Source: Nilaparvata lugens
Taxonomy: Eukaryota; Arthropoda; Insecta; Hemiptera; Delphacidae
DNA: 64,000 nucleotides
Assembly (NCBI RefSeq): GCF_014356525.2
Contig: NC_052511.1
Location: forward strand, 12,613,675-12,677,674
Reading direction: 5' to 3'
In this document: one piece after another, positions 1 through 11,329 of the stretch
Layout: the number at the start of each line of letters is the position of its first letter
How positions within the stretch are numbered: the stretch's first letter is position 1
Translations under genes and position numbers: made by a program
The notes under the pieces: model-generated
The model's database searches: none
What the model was told of the DNA's origin: nothing
Seen by the model: only the letters and a program-made list of their open reading frames with translations

Positions 1-12
1 GTGTCTTTAGCG

Positions 13-726
13 TTATTGCCCTGTCACCAGCTGGCTCAAATCTTTGAATAGTAGACTCGAGACGCGCGGGAACACTAGCGTCAGGTAATCAATTCTCATA
101 ACGGCAAGGAAAGTTGTGTGAGTGCGCGACACCAGATTTTTTGTAACTAAGGACGCATCTTTAAAATTATGGTTTCCAATCGAATCAAAATAAAAGTATT
201 TACTTAGAGCCCGCACGTAAACAAGACTCCAATGGCAGCCTTCTTCTTTCAATTCCGTACTTTTTGCATCATTTATTGGAATAAATATGTATTTTTTCAT
301 ATCTAATTTTAATGGTTCTACTACCATATGAGAGATGACGTCGAGGCATTTCACCGCTTGTACAATTATAGGGTTAAGTACACATATAGAGAACCTATTG
401 CCGATGGAATCATTCATTAAGTTAAAATAAGTCTGAAGGACATCATCTGTCACCCATTCTCCATTTAGCATAGAAATAGTCAAATTTATTTTGTTTTCAG
501 TATTCACTCCTATTTCCTTGTTAGCAGTGTTCAATACAGGATGGTTTTTTTGTGTCTTATTATTAACTTGTTTAGGCGTAATCTTTTTTACAATGGGGCT
601 TTCGTCAATCAATGCTATTTTGTTGTTTGCCTCCAGTGTCTTCTTTTTCAAATAATTCCGAGGAGAGACTCTTGGACTAGGAGTCTGTTTATTGACAGGA
701 TTGATTAGTGTTATTTTATTTGCCAT
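13..726 (-). CDS. Ulp1/SENP-like (C48) cysteine protease domain, truncated
   Basis: The 237-residue ORF has a basic, low-complexity N-terminus (residues 1-75). It then matches the Ulp1/SENP fold order: a 'GEWVTDDVLQTYFNLM' entry segment near residue 90, an 'IFIPIND' strand, 'GCHWSLVYV' carrying the catalytic His, and 'YFYFDSIG' carrying the catalytic Asp. The family cleaves SUMO or NEDD8 from targets with a Cys-His-Asp triad. The downstream block with the catalytic Cys is missing: after about residue 195 the frame no longer resembles the family and stops. It is therefore a pseudogene, an exon of a longer gene continuing leftward, or a transposon passenger; Ulp1-like domains are common in insect mobile elements. 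No neighbour helps decide. Confidence 0.5.
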   Translation of the reverse strand: MANKITLINPVNKQTPSPRVSPRNYLKKKTLEANNKIALIDESPIVKKITPKQVNNKTQKNHPVLNTANKEIGVNTENKINLTISMLNGEWVTDDVLQTYFNLMNDSIGNRFSICVLNPIIVQAVKCLDVISHMVVEPLKLDMKKYIFIPINDAKSTELKEEGCHWSLVYVRALSKYFYFDSIGNHNFKDASLVTKNLVSRTHTTFLAVMRIDYLTLVFPRVSSLLFKDLSQLVTGQ

Positions 727-1489
727 TTATTGGTTGTCCTAGAATTATTCTCCAGTCCTACAATCCTATACAGGTCATGGATGTTATACAGGTATTCAGG
801 TGTCGATGTTATACAGGTAGGAACCTCCGGGTTCCTATTTATAGTCTCCCTATGGGGATATTTACAGCTTGCTGTCAAATATTTTGTTCAATAATATTAT
901 TTCTAGTTGTAATAAAGTAGTATTAATTCATCTTACGTTATGTTTCCTTACAAACAGAATTAATGCTTACCATTCAAAAAATGCTGACAGTTTGAAGTGA
1001 TCTCAATATACCACACTGGTTGTGTAGGTACCAAAATCTTAGGGTAGGGTGGGCTTTAGCCTACTGTATTGTACAGCTGGTTCAGTCACGAGAAAAGAGT
1101 TGAAATATTGCAGTGATGAGGGGTGGGGGAATAGTGAACTGCTTTTGCGCCGTTTCCCTCTCAATCTGTTTTGCACTAGCCGACAGGGCACTCAACCATA
1201 AATAAGCAATAATCTTCACTAGCTGACTGACGTTAAAACCTTAAAAAAGTAATATCATGCCATATTTGTTATGTCAAGTTCTATTTACAATGTTTAGATA
1301 GACCTTGACCTAACACTGTTGAAAATGCACTGATAACCTTGCACTGTTGAAAATAATCGCTAGACGATCGAAAGTACTTCAGTCAGTAAGTAAAAGTTTT
1401 TAATTATTTACTTAATATTTGACTGCATGTTGTGTTTAAATACATAGAAAAAAGTGTGTTGACCAAACAAGTGTAGATCTACAGCAGAC
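727..1489. other. Intergenic stretch without a recognised gene
   Basis: I see no coding potential. A 15-bp unit, GATGTTATACAGGTA, occurs twice around 780-819. The rest is unremarkable AT-rich DNA. Confidence 0.5.
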
Positions 1490-1707
1490 TACAGTCCGTA
1501 CAAAATTACTTCTGACTTGGAGGAATATGCGACGCAGAGAAATGGAGGGAGATCAGCCAATTACAGTGGTGAATAGAGTCATAGGTAGAAGCGCAGTTGT
1601 CAATTTGTCGGTTAGACTGTCGACTGAGTGCCGCGCCTCTGTGTCCCCTACCTTTCTCTGCTGCTGTGCATGTCCCTCCAAGTCGAAAGTAATTTTGTAC
1701 GGACTAT
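1490..1707. mobile_element. MITE with about 38-bp terminal inverted repeats
   Basis: The left end CAGTCCGTACAAAATTACTT continues into a CTTGGAGG block. The right end is its near-perfect reverse complement (CCTCCAAG...AAGTAATTTTGTACGGACT). TA dinucleotides sit at both edges, which fits a Tc1/mariner-type target duplication. The interior (about 140 bp) is noncoding; the short ORF crossing it is not a gene. Confidence 0.7.
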
Positions 1708-2194
1708 AAATATCAAACATCTCACAATAATTAGGAATTAATTGAATTTATAAAATAAATTAAAATAATTATTAATTATAAAATAAATTCAATTAAAAAG
1801 AAACTTCACAACTCCATTTACAATTTTGCAACGAACATGAATGCTTGTCTGCATGCAGACTTTTTTCCATCTGTTTGCTGATATGTGCGCCTTAGAGGCA
1901 TTGACCAGTTGATGGGCTGGGTCAAATTGTTTGATATATTTTCCTCTATTAATGACCTCTTGTCAGGTTCTGGATAAACTCAAGGTACTGAGTGTGTCCC
2001 TGATCAGACAAGACGCCGTTCATTGTCGTGAAAGGACGCCTAAAACAATGTTGACACAGGCAATCCTATCATCCAGCAGCAACGAAGACGAAGCGGCAAT
2101 AATGTTAATAATTTAAATTATTGTAATTATCCAAATAATACAGGATTACTACATTCTACAATATTAATTTTTTACAATATTATTGTAGAAACAA

Positions 2195-2416
2195 AATACG
2201 TTCAGATTGGCTCAGAAAATCAGAAGTCACTACTGACACCAAATTGCCTTGGAAACCTCACATCATCAGAGTCTGTAAAAAACTTTCTAGAGTGGTCTAT
2301 CTGCTCCGTAAAATGACAGGACTTCTGAGTGCCCATAGACTGCTGATGCTGTTTCATGCTGTGTTCAGCTGTCATACCCAGTATGGAATAGTTGTGTGGG
2401 GTCATTCAGCTTGGTG
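2195..2416 (+). pseudogene. LINE reverse-transcriptase fragment (5' half of an interrupted copy)
   Basis: The plus strand translates to the segment following the RT palm in insect Jockey/CR1-like LINEs: 'LPWKPHI', then 'KKLSRVVYLLRKM', then 'QYGIVVWGHSA'. The frame is lost just after. The same protein resumes at about 3422 with 'ILLLQK', so this is the left half of one LINE copy split by about 1 kb of other sequence. Confidence 0.7.
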
Positions 2417-3421
2417 ATTGAAAATACTGGGGGTTGCTGTTTTTATATAATCTTCAATAACTGGTACCTCAATTTGACACGCGTCTGTGGGGAGGGGGGG
2501 TAAGAGTTTAACTTAATGATAAAAACAAATATTTATTCAATTTCTGATTCTATCTTTACACAGCAATAAAAGCCCATCCAAACAAAGCATTCTCCAAGTG
2601 AAACCATGGCGTAATTGGCAGCTGAGAATTTTCAACTCTGATAAAGATAAACAATGTAATTTTCACAAAATGATAAATAATTATTCTATATTTCATGTTT
2701 CCTGGACAAATGGAGATTGCATATTACGACACAAAAATAATTCAGGACAGTCCATTTTTTATTGGACCTACTTTGTTTTGTTTCGAAAATATCAAAACAA
2801 TTGAACATGATATTCACTATAATGTTATTTTATCATGATGATAAATTATTACATCATGCTATTGAGGCTGTTATAATATTATAATATAGCCCCATCATAA
2901 GATTATATACTCATGGGAGAGTAGATAACAAACTTTCACATTCATCAGAATCTGGTATGGGGTAATTTCACATCTATATAGTGTGGTATGGACTGCTTGC
3001 GCCTCAAGCGGATGGTTGCAGAAAAATTGCCACCACATTGGTCTTATGGGCTCGAGTAGAAAAATATATCACACTACTAATATACATAGTAATAGTGCGC
3101 GTACATGAGTTTGGTTGCAGGAGGATTACAACCTCCAATGCTATATTCAATATTCAGTTCCACCACAGCGTCTGATTTCGCGTGAACTGCGTGCACGTTC
3201 TACAGTTTGCTGCTCTTATTAAGGATTATGATGAAATTGTGAAGCTAATATCAGTAATTGAGATATTAATAGAGCTTACTTATAAATTCAGTCACTTAAT
3301 TTACTCCTAAAAAATAATTCATTTATTATCATCAAAATGAAGGGGGTTGTGCAACATGTTAAGGACATGTTGAGGACATGTCCTCATGCTAATTTTATGC
3401 TCATGTTAAGGACATGCTAAG
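2417..3421. other. About 1 kb inserted within the LINE copy; not identified
   Basis: This segment separates two collinear halves of one LINE protein. It is AT-rich with no convincing coding potential. Near its right end the unit AAGGACATG / GAGGACATG repeats several times (3355-3425). I could not find terminal repeats that would name the inserted element. Confidence 0.4.
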
Positions 3422-3890
3422 GACATTCTCCTGCTTCAAAAAGGCACTTCGTGTGATGACTTATAGCATGTTTGATGCTTACTTCCAACATTTGGGCATC
3501 CATACTGTGTATGGACTTTACATACTACTGTAGCATCGCTCTTGCACGTCAAAAAACATCAGTCTACGTTTTCAAGAAGAGAGGAAGTGCACACCTACAC
3601 AACACCCGGGGAGGACCAACTTGGATGTTCCACGCCGTCGACATCTGTCTAAGGTCAGGGATTGTTTTCCGGTTAACTGCCTGCCAAACTCACCTACCGG
3701 CTACCGCGTTCAAGAAAACCCTATCAAGATGGCTCATTGGGAGGAGCTTCTATTCTTTGGAGGATTTTTTCAATGATGACTATGCTGGTCTGTGACGCCG
3801 CCTTCTATGTGTAAAATACAGTTTTAATTCTTGACATGATCTATCCGGGGAAGCCTGGTCATCGATCACGATATTGGATATTTACATAGT
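3422..3890 (+). pseudogene. LINE 3' fragment (RT C-terminus and 3' UTR)
   Basis: Translated in shifting frames it gives 'ILLLQK', 'LGIHTVYG', 'TNLDVP', 'SKVRDCFP' and a terminal 'FGGFFQ'-like block. This is collinear with the better preserved LINE at 14376-15190. The 3' UTR also matches: GATCTATCCGGGGAAGCCTGGTC...GATATTGGATAT here, GATTTATCCAGAAATGGCCTGGTC...GATATTGGATAT there. Several frameshifts and stops make it dead. Confidence 0.7.
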
Positions 3891-3925
3891 TCCTATAGAG
3901 TCTGAAAGGTCAATTCAGGCCTTAT

Positions 3926-4919
3926 ACAGAGTGTTTCAGAAGTAGATAGTGTCGAATTTTTAGGGTATTGTTCGTAGATGATAGGAAATTACAAATGTTG
4001 TTGGAGTGTCCAAAACTCAGCGGTTATCCTTATAGCTGCCATTTTGTTTTTTCACTTAGGAATTTTTATCTCAAGAACGAAATGTTGTATTGATCTGAAA
4101 TTTGGCATGAAAATTTATGCTATAAAAGACTCAGCTTTAAAAAATGAAATATTTTCGATGTGAATTTTCAAAATGGCAGCCATTTTAAATCTTTACATCG
4201 AACATTTCACGAAAACCGTTCACTTTACAGAACATTCACAAGAGATAAAAAATTAGCAAATTTCATCAAGATTTCAAGGATACATTATTCATCAAGATTG
4301 GTCAAAGAATAACAGAGAATTCAATTCGTTTCGTACAAACATACTTTTACAAGACAAACAAAATCATCTGAAAAACATTGTAAAATCAGTTGTATATCCA
4401 TATGGAGTCATAACGAGTTTCAAAGCGCCATCTTAAATACGGTACAATTGGAATTGAAAAATTAATATTGATGTCTAAATGGTGAAAAGTGGTCATACAT
4501 GCTGTACGAAAAGAATCAATTTCTCTGTTATTCTGTCACTAATCTCAATGAATAAGGTATCCTTAAAATCTTGATAAAATTTGCCAACTTTCTTGTTTCT
4601 TGTAGATTTTCTGTTAAGTGAACAGTTAAGGAAATTTGCCATCAAAAATTTTAAATGGCCACCATTTTGAGAATTTACATTGAAAATTTCCACTGTTATT
4701 TTTTTTTAAATTAAGTCTTCATAGCATAAATATTCATGCCAAACTTCAGATCAATACAACATTTCGTTTTTGAGATAAAAATTAATAAGTGAAAAACAAA
4801 ATGGCAGCTTTTATGATAACCGCTGAGTTTTGTACACTCCAAATACGACATTTGTAGTCTCCTGTCATCCAGGAGCAATACCCTAGAATGTTCAACACTA
4901 ATTCTGAAACACGCTGTAT
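3926..4919. mobile_element. About 1-kb element with long (about 280 bp) imperfect inverted repeats
   Basis: The left end ACAGAGTGTTTCAGAA pairs with the right end TTCTGAAACACGCTGT. The inversion continues inward for about 280 bp, including CTCAGCGGTTATC, AAAATGGCAGC and AACGAAATGTTGTATTGATC with their complements. No transposase is visible, and ORFs in the arms are shadows of the repeat. It is a non-autonomous, foldback-like DNA element. Confidence 0.7.
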
Positions 4920-5256
4920 AAATATATTTATAAAAATAATTCACTCTTGAAGTAAATTCCTCGAGTACCATGGTTTTCAATCACATCAAAATCAAGCAAT
5001 TTCAATTTTTGTAATAACGGCTAAAAATCCAAACAGAGATTCAATTTATGGGAATTGGAATTAGCTGATCATCTATGTTCTGGATTGTGGAAAAGTTTAT
5101 ATTTTTGAAGATTAGGTTTAAGTTTTTAGATAGTAATATTTTTGTATTATTTGGATCTCTACAATTATTTTAGAACTTTGAATCAGGATTTTGCCAATGT
5201 AGTTGACAAAACACCCACTTGAGCGCTAAAGTGTTGGCTGAATGTAATGAGCGTCT
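4920..5256. other. AT-rich stretch, nothing recognised
   Basis: No gene, repeat or terminal structure could be supported here. Confidence 0.4.
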
Positions 5257-5470
5257 TCAGGGATACACTGCTCCAATGACTCGAGTGACTCGAGCTAGGC
5301 GACCCGCGTTTCATGGGAGCTTTTGACAGTTCATCACCCGGTCGCCATCTTTGATTTTTCTAGCCCGGGTCAGGAATCGTGACCCGACCAAATAGTACGG
5401 GCTACGAAGTTCTAGCTCGAGTCACCCGGAATCGGAGCGCTCCTATTGGTTGAAAGTTTCGCGTCGTCTG
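5257..5470. other. GC-rich block with internal inverted repeats (TGACTCGAGTGACTCGAG...)
   Basis: The block stands out from its AT-rich surroundings. It contains ACTCGAGTGACTCGAGC, later inverted as GCTCGAGTCACCCGG, and CCCGGGTCAGG/CGTGACCCG. Related words (GGGATAC, TGACTCGAGTGAC, CCCGGGTCAG, CGCCAT) recur, mostly inverted, at 11330-11455. It could be a transposon end or an old promoter. Confidence 0.35.
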
Positions 5471-7038
5471 CTCTGGTCTGCAGTCAAGTAAACAACACAA
5501 CTAAATGCAAATATGGAGGATTATTACGAATAGGCCTACAAACATGAGTATGTTTTTGAAGGCATATTTTTAAAATAATTGAAAAGGAGGAAAATTAGAC
5601 ATTATTGTCTGGTAAGTTTATTATTTGCATTGTTGACAATATTATTAGTTTAGTATGACTATTATATTAAAATATATTTGTGCTCATGACGTGATCTATC
5701 CAAGACTGTTAGGCTTTTTAGTGTTTATCAATAAAATTGTGAATAATAAATAATATTATTCTGTGTGGTCATGAAAGTTATTGATCCATTTAAATAGCGT
5801 TGAAATATTTACTTTTGATTTAGGCTACTTCTGTTTCTTAGATTTTTATTGCTGTTTAACCTCAATACCTATTCGTATTTTGTTTATGGCCTATTTTATT
5901 AAAAAAATAAATAGAATTTCATTATCAAATTTCAGAATACTTAATCGGCTAAGCAGAAACTTGAACCCAATAAACTTCACTCATTTTTATTTCATTAGAA
6001 AGTTTGTTATTCTATGGAATAGGCCTATGCATAATAATATTATAAAAATTATCTCTTGCTTTCTATAAGAATAATTTTATTTGCTATGCAGGTCCTCTGC
6101 ATTTCATAAAGATTGATTTTAATTTAAATTCAACAGCTCAAGTACTGAAACTTTATGATTCTTGTTTTACAGGCAGCTCGGACATCTTCCAATCCTATCT
6201 GAAAGAAAACATGGCCACATCGAGATGACAGCAGGTAAGGCTCTTTCATGCAATCCTCTTATAATTATAATTTCTATGACATAATAACGATTAGTGATAG
6301 TAGTCAGATTGGTATAATAATTAATTTTACCATATTCTGCTGCTATTATTGTAGAGACTGTGGTAATTTATGCCAAGCTAAAAACTTGGAGCTTTTACGT
6401 TAGAGTTGTCATTCAATGTTTTCAACAAATGATGGCAATATGTTAAAATTACAGCAACATTGCTTGCTCAAATATTAAAAATCCCTCTATCGAACATGAT
6501 TCTTGTTTTTTATAAATTGTCGAAAACACTGATAAAGTTGCCAAAAACATTTTCCTTCATTACAAGTCCATGCAGGCTATGCTCTCTAAGCGAAAATTTG
6601 ACAGCTTTTGTTGCTCTACATTGTTTGAAAACAGCAAATTTTCAAAGATAATTAACAACTTTTTTATAGAATAATCAGTGAAAACTTTGGTGTATAATAT
6701 GCAGCTTTAAACCCATTGCATTTTGAAAACTTAAACCAAGCTACTCCACAATTGAAAGAAGTCTGTCTTTTCAATACTCAAGAAGATACAGAGAACAACC
6801 TAGCAGACTTATAGTATAAAAAAATCTCTAAAACTATGAGACGAATAAAATGTTTAGGAAAATTTGTAACCTTTAATTTTCCATAGAATAGTCAGTATTT
6901 GATTGAATGACAGTATTTGATTAACATTGGTGTTGCTGACCTTTTGCCAGATTTTCTACAATGTAGAAATAATATATCCAATAATTGTTAATTATTAACA
7001 AAATTTTCAATCTAATTATGCAAGTGTATTATTTATTG
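5471..7038. other. AT-rich noncoding stretch
   Basis: ORFs here are short and unlike known proteins. A possible splice-like segment (TTTTACAG...CAGGTAAGG, 6166-6240) carries an in-frame stop and is not supported as an exon. I see nothing else. Confidence 0.4.
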
Positions 7039-7171
7039 AAAAGTAAATTTACTTGATGAGTACAATAAATTGATTGTTCTAAGAAGAATGAACAATTGAT
7101 ATTACAAAGTAAATTTACTTGATGAGTACAATAAATTGATTGTTCTAAGAAGAATGAACAATTGATATTAC
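7039..7171. repeat. Tandem duplication, about 66 bp x 2
   Basis: The unit AAGTAAATTTACTTGATGAG...GAACAATTGATATTACA occurs twice back to back with no visible differences. Confidence 0.85.
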
Positions 7172-7307
7172 ATAAGATATACTGGTATCAGCTATCCTCT
7201 ATAAAAGGCAGTGACTAGGCAGAGAATCGGCAACGTTGTTCTCCTATATTACTCTACTGCCAATATAACGTGACCTCACTATAGACGCGATTCTTCTATG
7301 TTATATC

Positions 7308-7581
7308 ATAGAGAAGCAATAGCATAAGTAGATATCCCACGGTATAGGGCGTTTATGTCGCAACTTTTACTGTTATCTCAAGCTGATAGTCCACGTAGTT
7401 CTTTCCCGTAAAGCTTTATGATGGTGTTAGTCTCTCATATTGTGCCGTTCATACACTCTTACCTGGTCAAAACAGTAAAAATCGACAACAATCGACAGTA
7501 ATAGGCTTGAGATAACAGTAAAAGTTGCAACATAAACGCCCTATACCATGGAATATCTACTTATGCTATTTTTTCTCTATG
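7308..7581. mobile_element. MITE with about 75-bp terminal inverted repeats
   Basis: The left arm runs CATAGAGAAGCAATAGCATA...AGGGCGTTTATG...TGTTATCTCAAGC. The right arm is its near-perfect reverse complement, ending TATGCTATTTTTTCTCTATG. About 120 bp of unrelated sequence lies between. Just upstream (7255-7286) is a degraded right end of the TATAGTGAGGTCCACG family. Confidence 0.85.
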
Positions 7582-8071
7582 GTTATATGTTCATGATTAT
7601 AACATTATTTGAGCTACTCTTCCAGTGTAATTTAATCAAGCTTCTGTAAGATCTTGTGGCCAAGCTTGAAGTTTCCTTCAAAAAACAACTTCAAAAAAGT
7701 AGCACTGATACAGCCTGTTTGAGAGTGATTTATATCATATTGAAAATTAAGAACTACAATATATTTTGCAAGCACCACTGTATATATATATATATAGACT
7801 GCACTACTAGTAATTATAACTTAATGCTTAGTAGACCTACCTTATGGAAGTCAATCATGTTCACTACTTAATGATGTTTTAATATCATTGTTTTCTTTAT
7901 GTTACAGAAGTCACCACAGAGGGTCATGTGTGGACTACTGATGCAACAAAAGTGAAATTTATTTGGGATTAAAAGTTAACAGACCGTTGTGCAACCCGGT
8001 GATAATCTTGTATTAAAGGAAGTTCTTATGTAGCAAGCACAAGTTATGAAGTTAGTAAAGGCTATTATTAA

Positions 8072-8317
8072 TTACATCAGATGACTTTTGTTGCTGCAAG
8101 AGTGTCGACCATGTTCATCTACTGAAGCTGCAATGACATCCACTATCTCATAGAATGTTCTATGAGCAGTACTTTGAGAAAAATTATATCTGTCATCAGC
8201 AGCTAAGAATGTCTCTGGTTTGCTCAACATCCAAACTGTAAAAAGTATTTTCTCCTCAAGAGGTATTTTTATATTTGCAGGCTGATTAATTCTCCTTCCT
8301 ATAACTTCTAAGAGCAC
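8072..8317 (-). pseudogene. PIF/Harbinger (HARBI1-like) transposase fragment
   Basis: The 81-residue ORF has the pattern of the helical segment before the Harbinger nuclease: 'PLEEKILFTVWMLSKPETF' followed by 'FSQSTAHRTFYEIVDVIA', the usual 'R-F-x-S-STAHR' arrangement. No DDE residues are present, because the reading frame stops right after. It may be an exon of a larger dead element. The match is recalled, not computed. Confidence 0.45.
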
Positions 8318-8457
8318 CTAAAAATGTTGATGTTAATCTTTGTAAAATTGGAATTTAATAAAAAAACAAACAATCTACCAATTTTCAATTTGAAATACAC
8401 CATGTTTGGTTTTTCGTATGGCCTATATCTTACAGTACCTCTATTATACGCTCATAT

Positions 8458-8683
8458 GGCCCGCCGCAAAGTAGACCCACGCTAATCCACGAAAAGCAAC
8501 CCACGCCGTGGGATGTTTTGTAAAACATTGCTATAGAATTATTCATAATCAATCAGCTGACAAGTGGATTATTCATTGCATGTATTACACAGATGTCTGG
8601 AGAAGCTTAGCAATGGTTTACAAAACATCCCAAGGCGTGGGTTGCTTTTCATGGATTAGCGTGGGTCTACGTTGTGGCGGGCC
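8458..8683. mobile_element. MITE with about 78-bp TIRs and 3-bp target duplication
   Basis: The left arm GGCCCGCCGCAAAGTAGACC...CCCACGCCGTGGGATGTTTTG is mirrored by the right arm, which ends GGGTCTACGTTGTGGCGGGCC. TAT flanks both ends (8455-8457 and 8684-8686). The ORF crossing it is incidental. Confidence 0.85.
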
Positions 8684-9599
8684 TATAGTTGGGTCTAGTC
8701 AACTATGATCATCCTATAACTGAAGACGCGATCGATCTATCCAGGAATGCCTGGTCATTGAAAATAAATGATAATAATTTAAAATAGTCTACAGCACTGA
8801 TTTCATTATAAAAAATGATATAGTCAATTTGGAATAAAATAACAAACCAGCTACTTGAGATGAGTAACAACTCAAGTGAAATGGTGCAACAACAGAAACT
8901 AGTCTCTCAAAATGTTTTTATAAAAATTCGGTTTAGAAAATGTAATGTTGGCTCTATTTCTAAACTCATTTTGGTTCTTTTAAAATGTCAAAAGTAAATC
9001 AGTTTTTCTTTTATTTTTATACAATTTAAAAGCAGCCAATATATATTTTTAGGGAAAATTGTATTATTTTCATTCAATTAAGACTAGTGCAGTGGTCTCT
9101 TTGATGACGCTAAAAAATATAGTCCTATAATATATAATGATTATTAAACAAGAATCCAAAATCCACACCGCGACCCATTTGGTCTGTTTTCAGTAGGTGA
9201 CCTAAATAGAATAACGCTACATTAACCATGTTTACAAAATTTCAATGGAAAGATTCTGATGATAATAGTATGGAATCTTTTATCTGCATGGTTTGCTAAG
9301 ACATTCTAAAATGGCTTTTAAACTCAATCATATTATATAGTGATATTATAATTTCAAAATAACCCAAGTTGTGAGGTCTCGTATTATTACGTTCCTGTTG
9401 GAATAATTCATTGAAAACCCTTTAAGGATTTCCCAATTCCTCCACAACAACCGCAGCAACTGGCCCTACAATGTTTGGTGCATCATAATAATTATTATTA
9501 TTGTTATTCTGTTCCTTATCCAATTCTCCTAGAATAAACTCATTTATTATAACATGAGCCATGTTTGTTTTGCAAAACAACTTACTTTTAGTGTCACAC

Positions 9600-9600
<1 letters not shown>
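8684..9600. other. AT-rich stretch with a LINE 3'-UTR-like scrap
   Basis: Around 8728-8760, GCGATCGATCTATCCAGGAATGCCTGGTC resembles the 3' UTR of the LINE family at 3800-3890 and 15130-15190. Nothing else is recognised. Confidence 0.4.

Positions 9601-9601
<1 letters not shown>

Positions 9602-9636
<35 letters not shown>
9602..9636. repeat. (GT)n microsatellite
   Basis: An uninterrupted GT run of about 35 bp. ORFs through it on either strand are low-complexity artefacts. Confidence 0.95.
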
Positions 9637-9638
<2 letters not shown>

Positions 9639-9764
9639 ATTCAAATATTCGCGCCATCCGAATATTCAAAAGTACGCGCCAAACAGCATCGACCGGTCGA
9701 TGTCTGGTTGTCGTTCCAGCAGCTTCTCTTTGTCTCAGAAACAGAGTAACGGCCAGCAACAGTC

Positions 9765-10060
9765 ACAGTTATAACATAGTTATTCAAAAGTATTCTTTGA
9801 GTATCTATAGTGAGGTCCACGTTATAATGGTAGTGTACGATTTGCAATGGTGTTGCTATCCTTGTCTATAGTTCAACAAATGTAAAAGAGTTAGGGGTTA
9901 GTTTTTATTCAGGTTATAGTTATAACATAGTTATTCAAAAGTATTCTTTGAGTATCTATAGTGAGGTCCACGTTATAATGGTAGTGTACGATTTGCAATG
10001 GTGTTGCTATCCTTGTCTATAGTTCAACAAATGTGAAAGAGTTAGGGGTTAGTTTTTATT
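9765..10060. repeat. Tandem duplication, about 147 bp x 2, carrying a MITE end
   Basis: A segment running from GTTATAACATAGTTATTC to GAGTTAGGGGTTAG occurs twice in tandem (about 9765-9912 and 9914-10060) with few differences. Each copy contains CTATAGTGAGGTCCACG, the terminal repeat of the MITE family seen complete at 62233-62453. Confidence 0.85.
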
Positions 10061-10790
10061 TAGGTTATATTTAATCATGTTTTATTAGGATAGATTGGGT
10101 TTTTGCTTTAAAATTGCTATATGCTAGAAGGGGCTAGGGTCTAGGTAGAGTTATGTTTTTTGATGTTTTAAAGGTAAAAGGATAGGTTAGGGGGTTAGGA
10201 TTTTGCTTTGAACCACATGTTTGTGAACATGTTCATGAAATGAACCACATGTTTATGTTTTGTTCTAAAGATGACGAACAAATCTAAATTATTAAATGTG
10301 AAAGTGTTGGAGGTTAGGTTTTATTTAGGTTATATTTAATAATGTGTCATTAGGATAGGTTAGGTTTTTGCTTTGAAATTGGAATATGCTAGAAGGGGCT
10401 AGGGTGCAGTTAGAGTTATGTTTTTTGATGTTTCAAATGTGAAAAGATAGGTTGGGGGTTAGGATTTTGCTTTGAAATCTAAATTATCAAATGTGAAGGG
10501 ATTAGGGGTTAGGTTTTTTTTTGGATTATATTTAATGATGTTCCAAAAGGTTAGGTTAGGTTTTTGCTTTAAAATTGCAATATGCTAGAAAGGGCTAGGG
10601 TCCAGGTAGAATAATGCTTTTTGATATTCCAAAGGTGAAAAGATAGGTTAGGATTTTGCTTTAAAATTGCAATATGCTGGAAGGGATTAGAGGTTTTTCA
10701 AATAGTTATGTTTATTGATGTTTTAAATGTAAAAGGGGAGGTCGAGGGTTCGTCGGTTTTTGTTTTGAAATGACAATAATATGCTGACTT
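10061..10790. repeat. Degenerate minisatellite rich in GTTAGGGGTTAGG
   Basis: About three to four diverged units of 150-270 bp repeat the phrases GGTTATATTTAAT, TTAGGTTTTTGCTTTRAAATTG, AATATGCTAGAAGGGGCTAGGG and GTTATGTTTTTTGATG. No coding potential. Confidence 0.75.
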
Positions 10791-10956
10791 AGTTATAGTG
10801 GTTTTTAACATCAGTTAAATAACAAATGTTATATTTTATTAATTATATTTTTTAAAAGTACTCTTCTTTTTATTAAATAAAATGATAATATATTGATTAT
10901 TATATTGAATTTAATGATAAATCATCATTGGATAATAATATTTTCATCAAATAATA

Positions 10957-11207
10957 GGAGTGATCCGTGGTCTAGTGGATAGAGTGCTTGCGTAGCAGCA
11001 TAGAGATCCCGGGTTCAAACCCTCTCAATACCAAAAGTTTTTTAACCAGATCACTCCCGTGTTATCGAATGGGCACGTTAAACTGTCGGTCCCGGCTGAA
11101 GTATGACAGTCGTAAGGCTCATTGACGGCTTAAATTATATATTCAGGCGGTGGGACCTTCCCGCAAGGGACTCCCCACCAACAAGAGCCATACGAATTTA
11201 CTTTTTT
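10957..11207 (+). mobile_element. tRNA-derived SINE with perfect 11-bp target duplication
   Basis: The head shows pol III promoter boxes: an A-box-like TGGTCTAGTGGATAGAGTG and a B box GGTTCAAACC (11012-11021). The body continues for about 180 bp (GTCCCGGCTGAAG...GACGGCTTAAAT) and ends T-rich. ATCAAATAATA lies immediately before (10946-10956) and after (11208-11218), so insertion is certain and fairly recent. A diverged body copy lies at 30330-30490. Confidence 0.9.
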
Positions 11208-11329
11208 ATCAAATAATAATAGAATGACGATTGGCTCCAGTTACAGTGCTCGGTAACCATAATCACAAAGAACGTTACATTCAAAGATCTGACTGAATGG
11301 AACGGGAAAAACCTGTTTCTAACGCATGC

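Noticed and set aside
4493..4980. Two minus-strand ORFs of 66 and 89 residues
   Set aside because: They lie in the right arm of the long-TIR element and mirror frames in the left arm.
8508..8708. 66-residue ORF
   Set aside because: Spans the arms of a MITE; no protein-like pattern.
9554..9871. ORFs with Val-Cys repeats
   Set aside because: Produced by the (GT)n microsatellite and the adjoining tandem repeat.
10957..11030. tRNA gene
   Set aside because: A and B boxes are present, but no cloverleaf with paired acceptor ends could be drawn, and the unit continues for 180 bp with a target duplication, so it is a SINE.
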